Under the pieces are notes generated by a model. That model worked only from the letters and a program-made list of their open reading frames with translations, had not been told where the DNA came from and ran no database searches. From positions 557,978 to 621,977 of the forward strand of contig JNVV01000016.1 of assembly GCA_000733355.1 (NCBI GenBank): 64,000 nt of DNA, in the 5' to 3' direction. The DNA is from Falciphora oryzae (lineage: Eukaryota; Ascomycota; Sordariomycetes; Magnaporthales; Magnaporthaceae). Positions 33,722-43,062 of the stretch are shown here, piece by piece. A program made the position numbers and the translations under genes. Positions within the stretch are counted from its first letter, which is position 1; each line of letters starts with the position of its first letter.

Positions 33722-35130
33722 GATGATGGGGTGACAAGATAACTCTCAGTGAGCGGGAGGGATATCTATATATATGTTGAGGAGTGTAGGAGTGCGCCGT
33801 TGTCGTTCGTCTCCGCTGCTTGGCCCGCTTCCTAGATGCCATTGTTGACGACGAGCAGAGGAGATACTGGCATTTTATACTACTATACGTGCACCGCCGC
33901 CCGCCCCCAATCTCCAATATTTTGAGGCCGAATGTCCACGATGGTCTGTCTGCTTGTCAAGCCTGCTGGCCATCGTTGGGCCTCCCTTCATCCTGCAGCA
34001 CTCCGTCTGGCCAAGCCTGTCGCTGTCGCTGGTTCTCCTTCCACCCTGCAGCTCTCCGTCTGGCCAAGACATGCCTTAGGAGCCGCGGTCCAGGTGACGC
34101 CGGGATATGGCCGCAAAAGCCCAATAGTTCTCACCCAAGGCACCCTTTCTGCTCTGTCAGTTGGGCTGACCGTCGTCGCAGTATTGACATGGAAGGTAGT
34201 ATCGCATGCATCCGCATCGAGGTGTGACTGGGTGGTTGATCCCTCTAGCGGCTGACTTCGCCAGGGGTTTCCATTGGCCGCAGATGTCGGGCCTCATCAT
34301 TTCGTGGGGAATGTTGTTGGCAGCACCTTTGCTCATTCTCGAAAGGGGCACACAGAGCACAGCCCCCAGGTACCTGGTTATCAACATTCCGGAGAAGGAT
34401 GCCCGGATTTCTAGATGATTGCCTTTTCTTTGGCTCCCTCAAGGCCTCCTAGACTCCATCACTAAACAAAGACATGATGTTTTTGATAGTTGCTGAGACC
34501 CGCAGCGTCTTTTGACCTGGTGATTCCTTTTGAGTGTGTAGAAATTCCCCGCCGGGAAGCGGATGAATAAGACCAGACACCACCAGACGGTTCGCGCCGG
34601 ACGGCACGGCATTCTCTGTCTCGGTGAGCCCTATTTTTATTGACCACTAGCAGCCGGAAGCGGACCCGATGTGGATCGAATAAGCAGGCACCGATGATCC
34701 TTCAGAAATGCAACCTGCAAACACCAGGTAAGGCTGCGTGAACTCGTCCTGCTGTTTACAGCTTATAGTCCGTTGTGGGTTGCATCTGGGCGCAGGTGCA
34801 CGAGCGAATCGGGAACCCGCAATGGGTGGCCTCAAATCACGCTCAGTGGTCACAAGCGGCGACGGTGAGCACAAACAACACTGACAATTGCGTCTCGTGA
34901 TGATGGGCACAGTGAGTTGAAAACAGAAACATGCATGCCGCAGCATGGCGAGGTATATTGCAAGTAAAAGAAACACAGGCCGCTGCTACGTCCTGAAGCA
35001 GGCCCAGACGCTGGTCGTAAGAGAAGAAGAATAGAAGTACAGAAAGCCTATTTTAGACAGGCCACATGAAGGGAATCTCCCGGCAGCAGAAATCATCCAG
35101 CGATATCAGCAATTTCGCCGGCTATTTTCT
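33722..35130. other. Intergenic with a local imperfect duplication
   Basis: About 1.4 kb without a supported gene. Around 33957-34070 a segment of about 53 nt is imperfectly repeated head-to-tail; the best matched part is gcag-cactccgtctggccaag against gcag-ctctccgtctggccaag. The left side should contain the CON-13-like promoter; a TATATATA lies near 33768-33775 on the minus strand, about 50 nt before its ATG. Confidence 0.5.
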
Positions 35131-35746
35131 TTATTTCTTGCACACGGGCAGGTTGACGGTCTGGCCGACCTTAAGGTTGAAGCGGTCGACACCCGGGTTG
35201 GCGGCGAGGACGGCGTCGACGGTCAGGTCCAGCTCCTGGGAGATGCCGACGAAGCTGTCGCCGGCCTTGATGACGCGCGTGGCGGGCCCATTGGGCAGGC
35301 AGGGGCGGGTGCCGGGCTTGGGAAGGCAGGTCTTGTCGTCGATGTTTTGCTTGCACAGCTTGGTCGGGATGCTGACCTCCTGGCCGATGTTGAGGAGGTC
35401 GACGTTCTTGAGCTTGCTCTCCTTTGCGATGTTGCAGATGCCCGACTGGAACGTGGCCGCGAGCTTGGTGAGCGTGTCGCCCTGCACGATCTTGTGCTTG
35501 ACCACGGGCCCGTTGGTCCTGCCGTCGGGGCAGACCGCGCCCGCCGTGTTGTTCCTGGCCGCGTTGTTGGCGAGTGGTGGGGTCCTCAGTAGGATGGCTC
35601 CGGGGACGGGGACCTGAGGAGTCAATCGTCAGTTTAGTTTTGATATATGCGAAGGACAGTGCAGGGCTGTCACTTACCGGTGCTGGGATGGCAGCAGCCA
35701 GGCTCGCCAGGAGCGTGACAAGAGTGATGGGCACGGACGCAAGCAT
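35131..35746 (-). CDS. Secreted protein with two LysM domains
   Basis: Exons 35746-35678 (exactly the signal peptide MLASVPITLVTLLASLAAA plus IPAP) and 35613-35131, joined in phase 0 across a 65-nt intron, give 183 aa. Two LysM modules follow: about 60-107 (VVKHKIVQGDTLTKLAATF with IGQEVSIP at its end) and about 130-180 (TRVIKAGDSFVGISQELDL with VGQTVNLPVC at its end). Cys residues flank and lie inside the first module, as in fungal secreted LysM proteins. There is no membrane segment or catalytic domain. Such proteins bind chitin oligomers outside the cell; in plant-associated fungi some shield chitin from detection, but relatives also occur in saprobes, so an effector role is not implied by sequence alone. 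Confidence 0.9.
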
Positions 35747-37329
35747 TTTGAGGAATGGAGTACGCTCGGCGTGGTGAAGAAGAAGATGTTGGCAAACGTG
35801 TGAACGTATGCTTAACCCAAAAGAAATGTTTGCTGAAACGAATCCCGACCTTGCGGTTGTTGTGACTCTGGTACAAAGGAGAATAGATACAGAAGAGAAT
35901 AGGATGATGATGATCCTCCATCAACAACAGCCCAGGAGGGAATCCGTCCGATTTTTATCCATCCCCAAAGCCCTCGTCCTCCTCGCGGCATGCCATCCCA
36001 CGCGGGGCTGCAGCGGCAGGGCTCAAAAGGCAAAAAAAGGAAAATATTTCTCGATGTTCCCCAGGTCCTTGCCGTTCTGGAATGCGTGGTGCTGTCGAGG
36101 GCGCATCGGTAGCAAGTCGGTGGATCTCGGTGTGTCAACAGGGGGGCAGGGGTGGAATGACGACTCGGCCAAAAGTGGCAATGGTTCTACCGCAACCGAC
36201 GCATGTCCCTTCCTCTCGGGTCGACTTCCAGCCTCGCAAGGGGCCTGGCCACGTCGAACCGAACTGGTCGATGCGCCTGTGGGGGAGGGGTAGGCAGTCC
36301 AAGTCGAGAGAGGGGGTATCCATCGGTCAAACGCGGGCAGTCCTCAGGCTCGAGGACGGTATGCTGTCTTTGATCTGAGAGCGAGGATGCGCCATCATGG
36401 AGTTGACGCTAGAAAGACCTCGTGGTCGCTGCTAGCTGCCATGTATGGAGATCCAGGCGGAGCCTCACGTCCCAACAGAGAACGGGCGGACATCGATCAT
36501 GTTGGAGATAGATGAAGGCAGCAGGTGGTGCGGAGTAGACTGGGCGACGCTGTTGGAACCCAATGCCATGTCGCCAAGCCTCCGGATATGGACAAAACGT
36601 CTCGACGACAAGCATGGGTTGCAGCTAAAATAAGGTTTGAGGGGACTTATACGTATTTGGGAAGCTCTCGGCTGGGGCATTGGACGGACTTGGCTCAGGG
36701 CAGGCTCTCTCAGGGCCATCTCGCGCCAGCTGATCCGCGACAGATCCACAGGGGGGCACGGAGGGAAAAGCTTAACCGGCATCCAGCGTAAACCCGGTCG
36801 ACGCTCGTGCCCAAGATGGGCGAGTTGGCAGCTCCTCCCCGCGCGGGTGCCGATGATCCGGCCTGAAGAGTCCACCACATACGCATGAACGTATTCTGGA
36901 TGTCGGTATACGTCGCTTGCGCGGTGCAGGTATGGTGCTGCGAGTAGTCGGCTACAAACAGCAAGCCTGGCGATCTCAAAACATGGGAGGCTGTGCTCGC
37001 GCGGGCGTCTCCTTGGAGAAGCAAGCGACTCTGACACGCGGGCGTGACTCGTTGTGGCGCCATCGCGAGAGTGGATTTGCAAAACCAAAAAATATGGATG
37101 TCTGTAATTGACTTTCATACCATTGGATGCCTCAATGGTCGTCGTCGGCCGGGCCGGACCCGAAGAACCGATAGATCCGTAGGGCGCACAAGTGACTGTG
37201 AATTGTGAAGTGAAGTGAGGCGATGATGCCACGTTATGGGCTTGTGGAGTTTTACCGTAGAGGCGCTGGATCCACCTCAGTCGCAACCATATGAGGCTAG
37301 CACATTCCCTACTCCTCCATCGGAAGATA
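35747..37329. other. Intergenic, no gene seen
   Basis: About 1.6 kb between the LysM gene start and the tRNA. A long minus-strand open frame (36465-37334) overlaps the tRNA start and has no family resemblance. No repeat was recognised. Confidence 0.45.
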
Positions 37330-37410
37330 GGCAACGTGCCTGAGTGGTTAAAGGGTGTGACTAGAAATCACATGGGTTCGCCCGCGTAGGTTCGAGTCCT
37401 GCCGTTGTCG
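37330..37410 (+). tRNA. tRNA-Ser (AGA anticodon)
   Basis: An 81-nt class II tRNA without intron. The acceptor arm GGCAACG pairs with CGTTGTC (one G-U pair), discriminator G. The D arm has TGAGTGGTTAAAG, the anticodon arm GGTGTGA-CTAGAAA-TCACAT presents AGA, and a long variable arm (TGGGTTCGCCCGCG) is diagnostic of Ser or Leu. The T arm is TAGGTTCGAGTCCTG. The AGA anticodon reads UCU/UCC serine codons. Confidence 0.93.
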
Positions 37411-37432
37411 AAACACAGTTTCCTTCCGATAC

Positions 37433-37440
37433 TTTTTTTT
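37433..37440 (+). terminator. Pol III terminator (T8)
   Basis: A run of eight T begins 22 nt after the tRNA-Ser 3' end and is followed by further T/A-rich sequence, as usual for RNA polymerase III termination. Confidence 0.75.
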
Positions 37441-37975
37441 ATTTTTATTATTATTGTTATTATTATTTTCTCTTCCCTCAGCAGACCATTGCAAGTTGAT
37501 TTTGTCCGCGCCCTTCTCTCCATTCCTCGTTTCCGCACTTATCGCCCCCGCCAATTCAATCAGGCTAGCCTCCTTTGCCAATCATTAATCATTTGTGAAC
37601 CCACATCACTTTTTTGTCACACTGGCGATGCCTAAACAATGTCGCCTCCAGGCGGGTAAATGCAAGGCCGGCCGTCAGCAAGCCGACGTGCAATGGTGCA
37701 AAGCCCCGTACTCAGCCCCAGCCCCCCACTTAGATTCCGCCGTATCCAATCCAATCGCCTTTTCCTAAGCCCAGCTCGTCCTGCGTGAAGTATCACGAGG
37801 GGGGCAGGCTAAGGAGGCAGCCTGGAGCCTGCCTGACTGCAATCCAGTAGGCATGGCATAAAAGTCTCGGGGGTAGCCCGCAAAGCACACGGGCCCGAGG
37901 GGTGTGACCAGGAACGTAATTCTGCCGAGCCAGAACAAGGCTCTAACCACACATACACACCACGATCACCATATC
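37441..37975. promoter_or_regulatory. Promoter region of the HeLo-like/phosphatase-like gene
   Basis: Starts with a T/A-rich microsatellite (about 37441-37470, TTA/TTG units). A CATAAAAG element near 37856-37863, about 115 nt before the ATG at 37976, is a possible TATA box. The leader ends in ACACACACCACGATCACC directly before the ATG region. Confidence 0.4.
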
Positions 37976-39868
37976 ATGGCTCTGAGCCTTGCGACGCTGC
38001 AGGAGGCAGTGGGCTACATCAAGCTTGCCCTCGAGGTTTACAAAGACATTCAGGCAGTTCCTGGAGAGATTGCCGAGCTCAAAACCGAGCTGGAAGGGCT
38101 GGGTGCCCCTCTCAGCACCCTCGCCAACCTCCTAAAAGACCCCAAAGAAACAGATCCCCTGGGTCGTCTCGATGGCAAAAACCGCAAGGCCCTCGTCGAT
38201 GCGGTCCAGGACGCCTCTGCGGCCTGCAAAGAAGTCCACTCCGTGTTCAAAAACGTCAAGAGCCGCCATCTCGGGTTTATAGGCGGTCACGACATCCGGG
38301 CCCGTACCGAATGGCTTGCCTGGGCTTGGCATCGCTTTGGATTCGGCGCCGACCAGGTCAAGGGCTTGATGCACAGAATCAAGACGCGCTGCCAAGGCAT
38401 ACAGTTCATCCTTTCCATCGTCAACATCATACCCAAGAAGCGTTTGCAACAGGATATAGTGGCCAAGCAGAAGGAAAAGGCCGCCTTGGAGAAGAGCCGA
38501 AAGGAGATCCAGTTCCTGAAAAACGACGCGGTCAAGAAGGATGCACAGCTCCAGGCTATAAATGCCCAATTGAAGGCGCTGACGGACGCGCTGGTCAAAA
38601 CGAGGGCCGAGGCTAAAAAGGCCAAGGAGCGGGAGTGCATGGATACCGCGACGGCAGCGAATGGGCAGATTCAGAACAAGGCCCCTGCAGCCAATCTCAA
38701 CCCCGCCAAAAAGGCCGACAAGGAGCCTCCAGGGCCCGGTCATCTTTCAAAAGCTCCAAGCATAGGCCCCAAGGTTATTCGCGGGGTTCCAAAGGGTCAG
38801 AAGCCCAAGGACGAGGGGAAAGGAGGGTCGGCACAGAAGGGGAAGCCAAAAAATGGAAAGCCCGAGGAGAAGACGAACGGAAATATAAAGGAGGCGAAGA
38901 AGGATGAGAAGCCTAATGAGAAGACAAACGGCAATGCAAAGGAAAAGAAGAAGGAAGACAAAGCCAAGGAGGACAAGCCCGTAATACCCAAGGAGAAGAA
39001 GGTGGAAAAGCCCAAAGAGGACAAGAACGAAAAGAAGAAGGATGAAAAGCTCAAGGAGAAGACCAACGCGGGCACCAAACCGCCCACAGTCAATCAGCCC
39101 CAGTCTCCAGTGTCCCCCAAGGCCGCCAAGCCAGCGAGAACGCCAAAGCCCTCGCCGTCGCCATCCCCGCGGCCGCCGCGCGGCGGGCACTCTGTGCTTT
39201 TCGTCGACCCGAGAAATCTCGAACGCTCCGTCGTCTGCCATGTCATGCTGGCGCTGCTGGACTACTCGATCTGCAAGAACGGCGGCCGCTCGCTCATCAC
39301 GGCCGTCCACTCGGCTGGCTACTTCACCGAGAACCAGAGCGACTGCATCGACGAGATCAAGAGCCTCCCCCACGCCATCCCCAGCTTCAACTTGCCCACC
39401 ACCAAGGGCAACGATCGACCGTACCAGGAGGCGTTCGACCTCCTGTTCCAACCCGACTCGGACGGGTCGGGCACGGCGCCTTGGTGGCGAGGGTGCGACC
39501 CCAAGAGCAAGGCGATGCTGGAGAAGATGTTCCGGGCCAGGCGGTCGGTGGGGATGCGGCGCGAGTTCTTTAAGCAATTCGATTACATCGTCTGCTTCAC
39601 CAGGCGCGAGTACGAGAACCTACTGCGGCTCAAGGCGGCCGTCGTGGTCAAGGACAGCACCGATGCGCGACCCAAGGGCAAAGGCAAACTCCTGCACTTA
39701 GGCATGTACTTGTCTGAGGACGGCAAGCCCGCTCAGGAGATTGCTCAGACCACGGATGATCGTAGTGCTTGGCCAGCAACGATATCGCAACTCAAGACTG
39801 CTCTCGAGGGTTTCTTGACAAAGGAGCTGAAATGGGACCGGTCGCAAAGCAAAGGCAGCGGTAGCTAG
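37976..39868 (+). CDS. HeLo-like N-terminus, Lys-rich linker, degenerate low-molecular-weight phosphatase domain
   Basis: Single exon, 630 aa from ATG 37976 (an ATG 72 nt upstream would add a His-rich leader). Residues about 1-165 are an all-helical bundle (LATLQEAVGYIKLALEVYKD, EIAELKTELEGLGAPLSTL, FKNVKSRHLG) like the HeLo-like N-terminal domain of fungal STAND/NLR proteins. A coiled coil (about 170-225) and a Lys/Glu/Pro-rich linker (about 225-400) follow. Residues about 405-620 match the low-molecular-weight protein phosphatase fold from end to end: HSVLFVDPRNLERSVV against the usual VLFV-C-x-x-N-x-x-R-S, then the SAGYF turn, FKQFDYIVCFTRREYENLL and LLHLGMYL near the C-terminus. The nucleophile Cys is Asp411, while Asn414, Arg417 and Ser418 are kept; the late catalytic DPY motif is also missing. 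I infer a catalytically dead, possibly ligand- or phosphate-binding, signalling module. Confidence 0.75.
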   Translation: MALSLATLQEAVGYIKLALEVYKDIQAVPGEIAELKTELEGLGAPLSTLANLLKDPKETDPLGRLDGKNRKALVDAVQDASAACKEVHSVFKNVKSRHLGFIGGHDIRARTEWLAWAWHRFGFGADQVKGLMHRIKTRCQGIQFILSIVNIIPKKRLQQDIVAKQKEKAALEKSRKEIQFLKNDAVKKDAQLQAINAQLKALTDALVKTRAEAKKAKERECMDTATAANGQIQNKAPAANLNPAKKADKEPPGPGHLSKAPSIGPKVIRGVPKGQKPKDEGKGGSAQKGKPKNGKPEEKTNGNIKEAKKDEKPNEKTNGNAKEKKKEDKAKEDKPVIPKEKKVEKPKEDKNEKKKDEKLKEKTNAGTKPPTVNQPQSPVSPKAAKPARTPKPSPSPSPRPPRGGHSVLFVDPRNLERSVVCHVMLALLDYSICKNGGRSLITAVHSAGYFTENQSDCIDEIKSLPHAIPSFNLPTTKGNDRPYQEAFDLLFQPDSDGSGTAPWWRGCDPKSKAMLEKMFRARRSVGMRREFFKQFDYIVCFTRREYENLLRLKAAVVVKDSTDARPKGKGKLLHLGMYLSEDGKPAQEIAQTTDDRSAWPATISQLKTALEGFLTKELKWDRSQSKGSGS

Positions 39869-40197
39869 TGCTTTTATCTACCGCCTTCTTATTTCCCCCC
39901 GTTCGGGGTTGGATTTATGGAGGTTTGCAACGAGGACGAGCTCGGGGGCTGGGCGTGCTTAACCCCAACCCTGCGTACCTGCCTCTAAGGAACACGGATG
40001 ATCGTCAATGACATCATCAACCTGGAGGTCGCCCCTGCCACGGCAGCTCAACCAGACCAATCCCGCCTTTGCCTACCACCGATCCACTCTATTTTCCTAC
40101 TTCCTCACCCATCTACTGCGCCTAGACCATCACAAGTAACCTGTTCGTCCTGCGAGCCGGACAACTACTTGAGCAATTCCACAAACCCACCGCAGCC
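39869..40197. other. Intergenic / leader of the next gene
   Basis: Holds the 3' UTR of the HeLo-like gene and the C-rich leader of the mitochondrial-type gene. A larger open frame running through here (39998-40915) is in the wrong frame of that gene. Confidence 0.5.
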
Positions 40198-40773
40198 ATG
40201 CATCGACTGTCCACATCATTCCCTCGTCTCAGGGCACTTGCCCAGGCCAACCTGCCTTCACTGGCGATCCAATCGAGACCAGTCTCAAACAGAGCAGCCA
40301 CCGCCTTCGCAGCCACAGGCACCAGCAGCAGCAGCACGAAGCAGCACAGCACCTACGCGGCCACCTCGGCGCCCAAGGAGTCCGAGGGTCCCAGCGCCGA
40401 GTCGGGCGGCTCCCGCTCCAAGGACGCGGCCGCCAACAACGGCGGCGCCGGTAATAATGGAGACAGCACCACAGACCCCGCGACGGCCGGCATCGACACG
40501 CTGGCGGAGCGGTCGGCCAAAGGCCAGACGGGCGGCGGCGAGCCGCTCGAGAGCACGTCGGAGAACGCGCCGCCCAAGCCCAAGATCTCCAACGCGAGCG
40601 TACCGGGAAATTCAGACACGGACAAGCTCACCGAGGAGCAGAGGCGCGAGGTCGAGGAGCACAACCGCGACTTTGAGAAGAGGCACGACCGCGCCACGCC
40701 CGCAGCGCAGGACATGGTCGACAAGGAGTTTTGGAGCGGCGGCGGGACCAAGGAGAGCCCGGGAACCAAGTAG
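40198..40773 (+). CDS. Small, probably mitochondrial protein of unknown function
   Basis: Single exon, 191 aa. The first about 40 residues (MHRLSTSFPRLRALAQANL onward) are Arg/Ser/Ala-rich with no acidic residue, a good mitochondrial presequence. The middle is disordered (Gly/Ser/Asn-rich). The end is conserved-looking: LTEEQRREVEEHNRDFEKRH then a DKEFWSGGG segment. I recall fungal hypothetical proteins with this ending, but not a function. The homopolymer T18 at 40859-40876 follows the gene. Confidence 0.65.
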   Translation: MHRLSTSFPRLRALAQANLPSLAIQSRPVSNRAATAFAATGTSSSSTKQHSTYAATSAPKESEGPSAESGGSRSKDAAANNGGAGNNGDSTTDPATAGIDTLAERSAKGQTGGGEPLESTSENAPPKPKISNASVPGNSDTDKLTEEQRREVEEHNRDFEKRHDRATPAAQDMVDKEFWSGGGTKESPGTK

Positions 40774-41194
40774 GGAAAACAGGATCGACGAGTTTCCGTC
40801 TTGTACTACTACTATTATTGCCTTTTCAAAGTCCTACCGGTTTCTTCATTCTTCTGACTTTTTTTTTTTTTTTTTTATAGACGTGAGAGATGCGCGTATT
40901 CAGGCCTGCTCCTGATTGCACGGCCATTCTGTATGTGATGTCATAAACGGCTGCCGAGCATACATGCAATAGATTTACGTCACCGGTCCCTGTTAGAGGA
41001 AGATCGTCTACCACGATGATCTCGCCCCCTGTAGATATAAATTTTATGTGTCTAATCAGAGACCTGGCCAAACCGGGTTGGGCGATTTGGACAAACCCAC
41101 ATAATCTACCTTCAGCTCTCAGTCGACGATTCCCTCAATACTCACTCATTCTTGCAGCTACGGCGAGTTCCCGAACATTTAATAGGCCATTGAT
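40774..41194. other. Intergenic with a T18 tract and a TATA-like element
   Basis: A run of 18 T at 40859-40876 lies after the mitochondrial-type gene. A GATATAAAT element near 41034-41042 lies about 155 nt before the ATG at 41195. No gene is seen. Confidence 0.5.
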
Positions 41195-41683
41195 ATGGAA
41201 CAACAGCAGAAGAACATTGACAAAGTGGCCATGAAGCCAGAGACCAGCAACGGCGAGGATCAGAGCCAGGTGGCATGAAGACCAGCCAGCGATGACAGCG
41301 ATGCACGGGAGCAACAGGTCGACGCTACGCATGGCAAAGAAGATCCCAAGAAGGGCGCACCCGCAGTAGGACTTGACATGGACCTGGACGTGGATATCGA
41401 GCTCAAGGCCAAGATTCAGGACGATCTTACGCTGGCTATTCTGTAAGTCATCCAAATTACATCAGTTCCCTCCGTATCGACCCCCCACTGACAGTTGATG
41501 GCTGCCCCTGAACGCAGGGACGAAGACACCTACACCAAGAAAAACAGCCGCGATGGCCCCGCCGATGCCGTCCTAGAGGTACCTCAGTCTGGGCCTCCAG
41601 AGCAAGGTGTAACAACATCTCAGACCGGCCTCAACTGGGCGCCGGAGCGGCAGTGGCGCTACCGCAAGACAGCGTCTCGGTGA
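41195..41683 (+). pseudogene. Small fungal protein gene with an in-frame TGA
   Basis: From ATG 41195 the frame reads MEQQQKNIDKVAMKPETSN and meets TGA at 41276-41278 after QSQVA. Exactly the same frame continues without another stop through a conserved-looking end, LDMDLDVDIELKAKIQDDLT. A donor (CT|GTAAGT near 41441) and an acceptor (GCAG near 41519) join this to a second exon reading DEDTYTKKNSRDGPADAV and NWAPERQWRYRKTASR, stop at 41683. CGA to TGA is a single C-to-T change. The acidic MDLDVDIELKA motif followed by a donor site is seen in small fungal proteins of unknown function. Either the gene has decayed, or translation starts downstream; no in-frame ATG lies before the conserved part except inside it. 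Confidence 0.45.
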
Positions 41684-41829
41684 ACGGAAAGCCGGTATGG
41701 CAGTGCTGGCAGGTCGTCCCAGACGGAGAGCACTTGAGTGTTTCGGTCGTGGTCGCCACACCAAGCCTCGAGCAGCCGCATGGGAGGGTCACGAATTCTG
41801 CCACGACCTGTTAGCAACAGAGCTGGAGT

Positions 41830-42471
41830 TCAAGGGGGAGGAACGAGGGAGAACAGACTGTCGAGAATGCAGAACCCGGAGCTGCAAGAGCAAGATTCAG
41901 GAAACGCCGACACGGTAACCACAGTCGAGCACGACGCGGGGGTCACAGTAGCGGCTGTGTCCGAGGACGTGGCCGTCGTGACGGTGGCGGCGGCAACAGC
42001 TCCACCAAGAACGACATTTCGACGAGGTAGCGCCGGCCCGGGCCGCCGCCGCCGCTCGCAGCTTTCCGGCGGGTTCGCCCAGCGGTACGTGGTATAGCAG
42101 CCGATGCCGGCACAGCCGCCACCACATGGCCAGCTGGTCGTCACGGTGGGGACGGCGGCGGGGCAGCCGCATCTATTTCGGACGGTGGAGAAGACGGCGC
42201 AGTCCAGCCTGAGGCAGGTCGAGCAGACGGTGGCGGTCGCCGTGATGGTCGGGCAGGCCGCGCCCGACGGCGGGTCGGGCCAGGGTACCACCCGGCTGGT
42301 GACCAGCTGGCTCATGGCCATACTAGAGCAAGGGCTGGTTTGTTAGATATGGAAGATAATAGGGGGATTAATGCTGGATGTCGATGATCGGAGGTCTTAC
42401 GGAGCAGAACAGGAGATGAGCACTGCCAACAGCAGCCCCTGAACTCTCAGTATTCTGCTCTGGTATCCCAT
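41830..42471 (-). CDS. Cys-rich secreted protein
   Basis: Two exons, 42471-42401 and 42322-41830, joined across a 78-nt intron (GTAAGA, CTAAC, CTAG) in exact frame, give 187 aa. The first exon is a hydrophobic signal peptide (LRVQGLLLAVLISCSAP). The mature part starts TSRVVPWPDPPSGAACPTI and has a run of Cys in regular spacing (CSTCLRLDC, CGCPAAVPTVTTSWPCGGGC, GIGCYTTY). A Thr/Val/Ser-rich region with one Arg-rich break (CERRRRPGP) follows, and the end again has several Cys (SCSCSSGFC). This is the pattern of a group of small fungal secreted Cys-rich proteins with the CGCPAAVPTV motif; function unknown. The Arg-rich break could be a protease cleavage site. Confidence 0.75.
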
Positions 42472-43062
42472 GTTAACGCGAAGCTTGGTTGGCCGGCGAC
42501 TTTTTGGTGTCAGCTGCAATTTTTAATGCGTAGCAGCGGTCATCGTTTGATACACAGGTGGTTGGTTACGCCGCTGTCTTATACACACAGGGACGACCAA
42601 AATGATGCATGTCTCATGCTTGTCCTAGCCGAGTACCGCATAGGAGGTGCGGGGGATCGATCACAATCTTTTCACGAACTCTTCATTACCGGCATACCGA
42701 GAGAAATGGGGAGACGTAGCTACCGGATGCTACCCATCATGTAGCTCCACCGGTCCATCCTAAGACGCCCATTTCCACCATGTGTAGACAGTCTGCTCGG
42801 CACGCAATTTGTCGAGATTGCGTGCAGTGCGAAACGCCAACGGTCTACTAGCAGTCAATATCACCAGCATCGCTGGGTCCATTCATCGTTCGAGCCATCG
42901 TTGCGCAGTTTTCGGGAGCGGGGACGGTGAGTCGGGTCTCTTTGGCTAAAGTCGTGGCTTATTTGGTATTACCCCGACACGACTAGGAGGACTCATCTAT
43001 CAGACTAGGGCGGAGAGGGACATTATTGACGGCCCATGGCGACGCAAGGCAACCAAACCACT
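42472..43062. other. Intergenic, no gene seen
   Basis: Holds the promoter of the Cys-rich gene (minus strand) and the 3' flank of the NmrA-like gene. A short frame at 42526-42744 has no family resemblance. Confidence 0.45.

Noticed and set aside
36465..37334. Minus-strand frame of 289 aa
   Set aside because: Runs into the tRNA-Ser gene, has no intron signals or motif and looks like random sequence.
39998..40915. Plus-strand frame of 305 aa, Ser/Arg/Pro-rich
   Set aside because: It is the alternate frame of the mitochondrial-type gene at 40198-40773 extended through its leader; the 40198 frame has a proper presequence and end.
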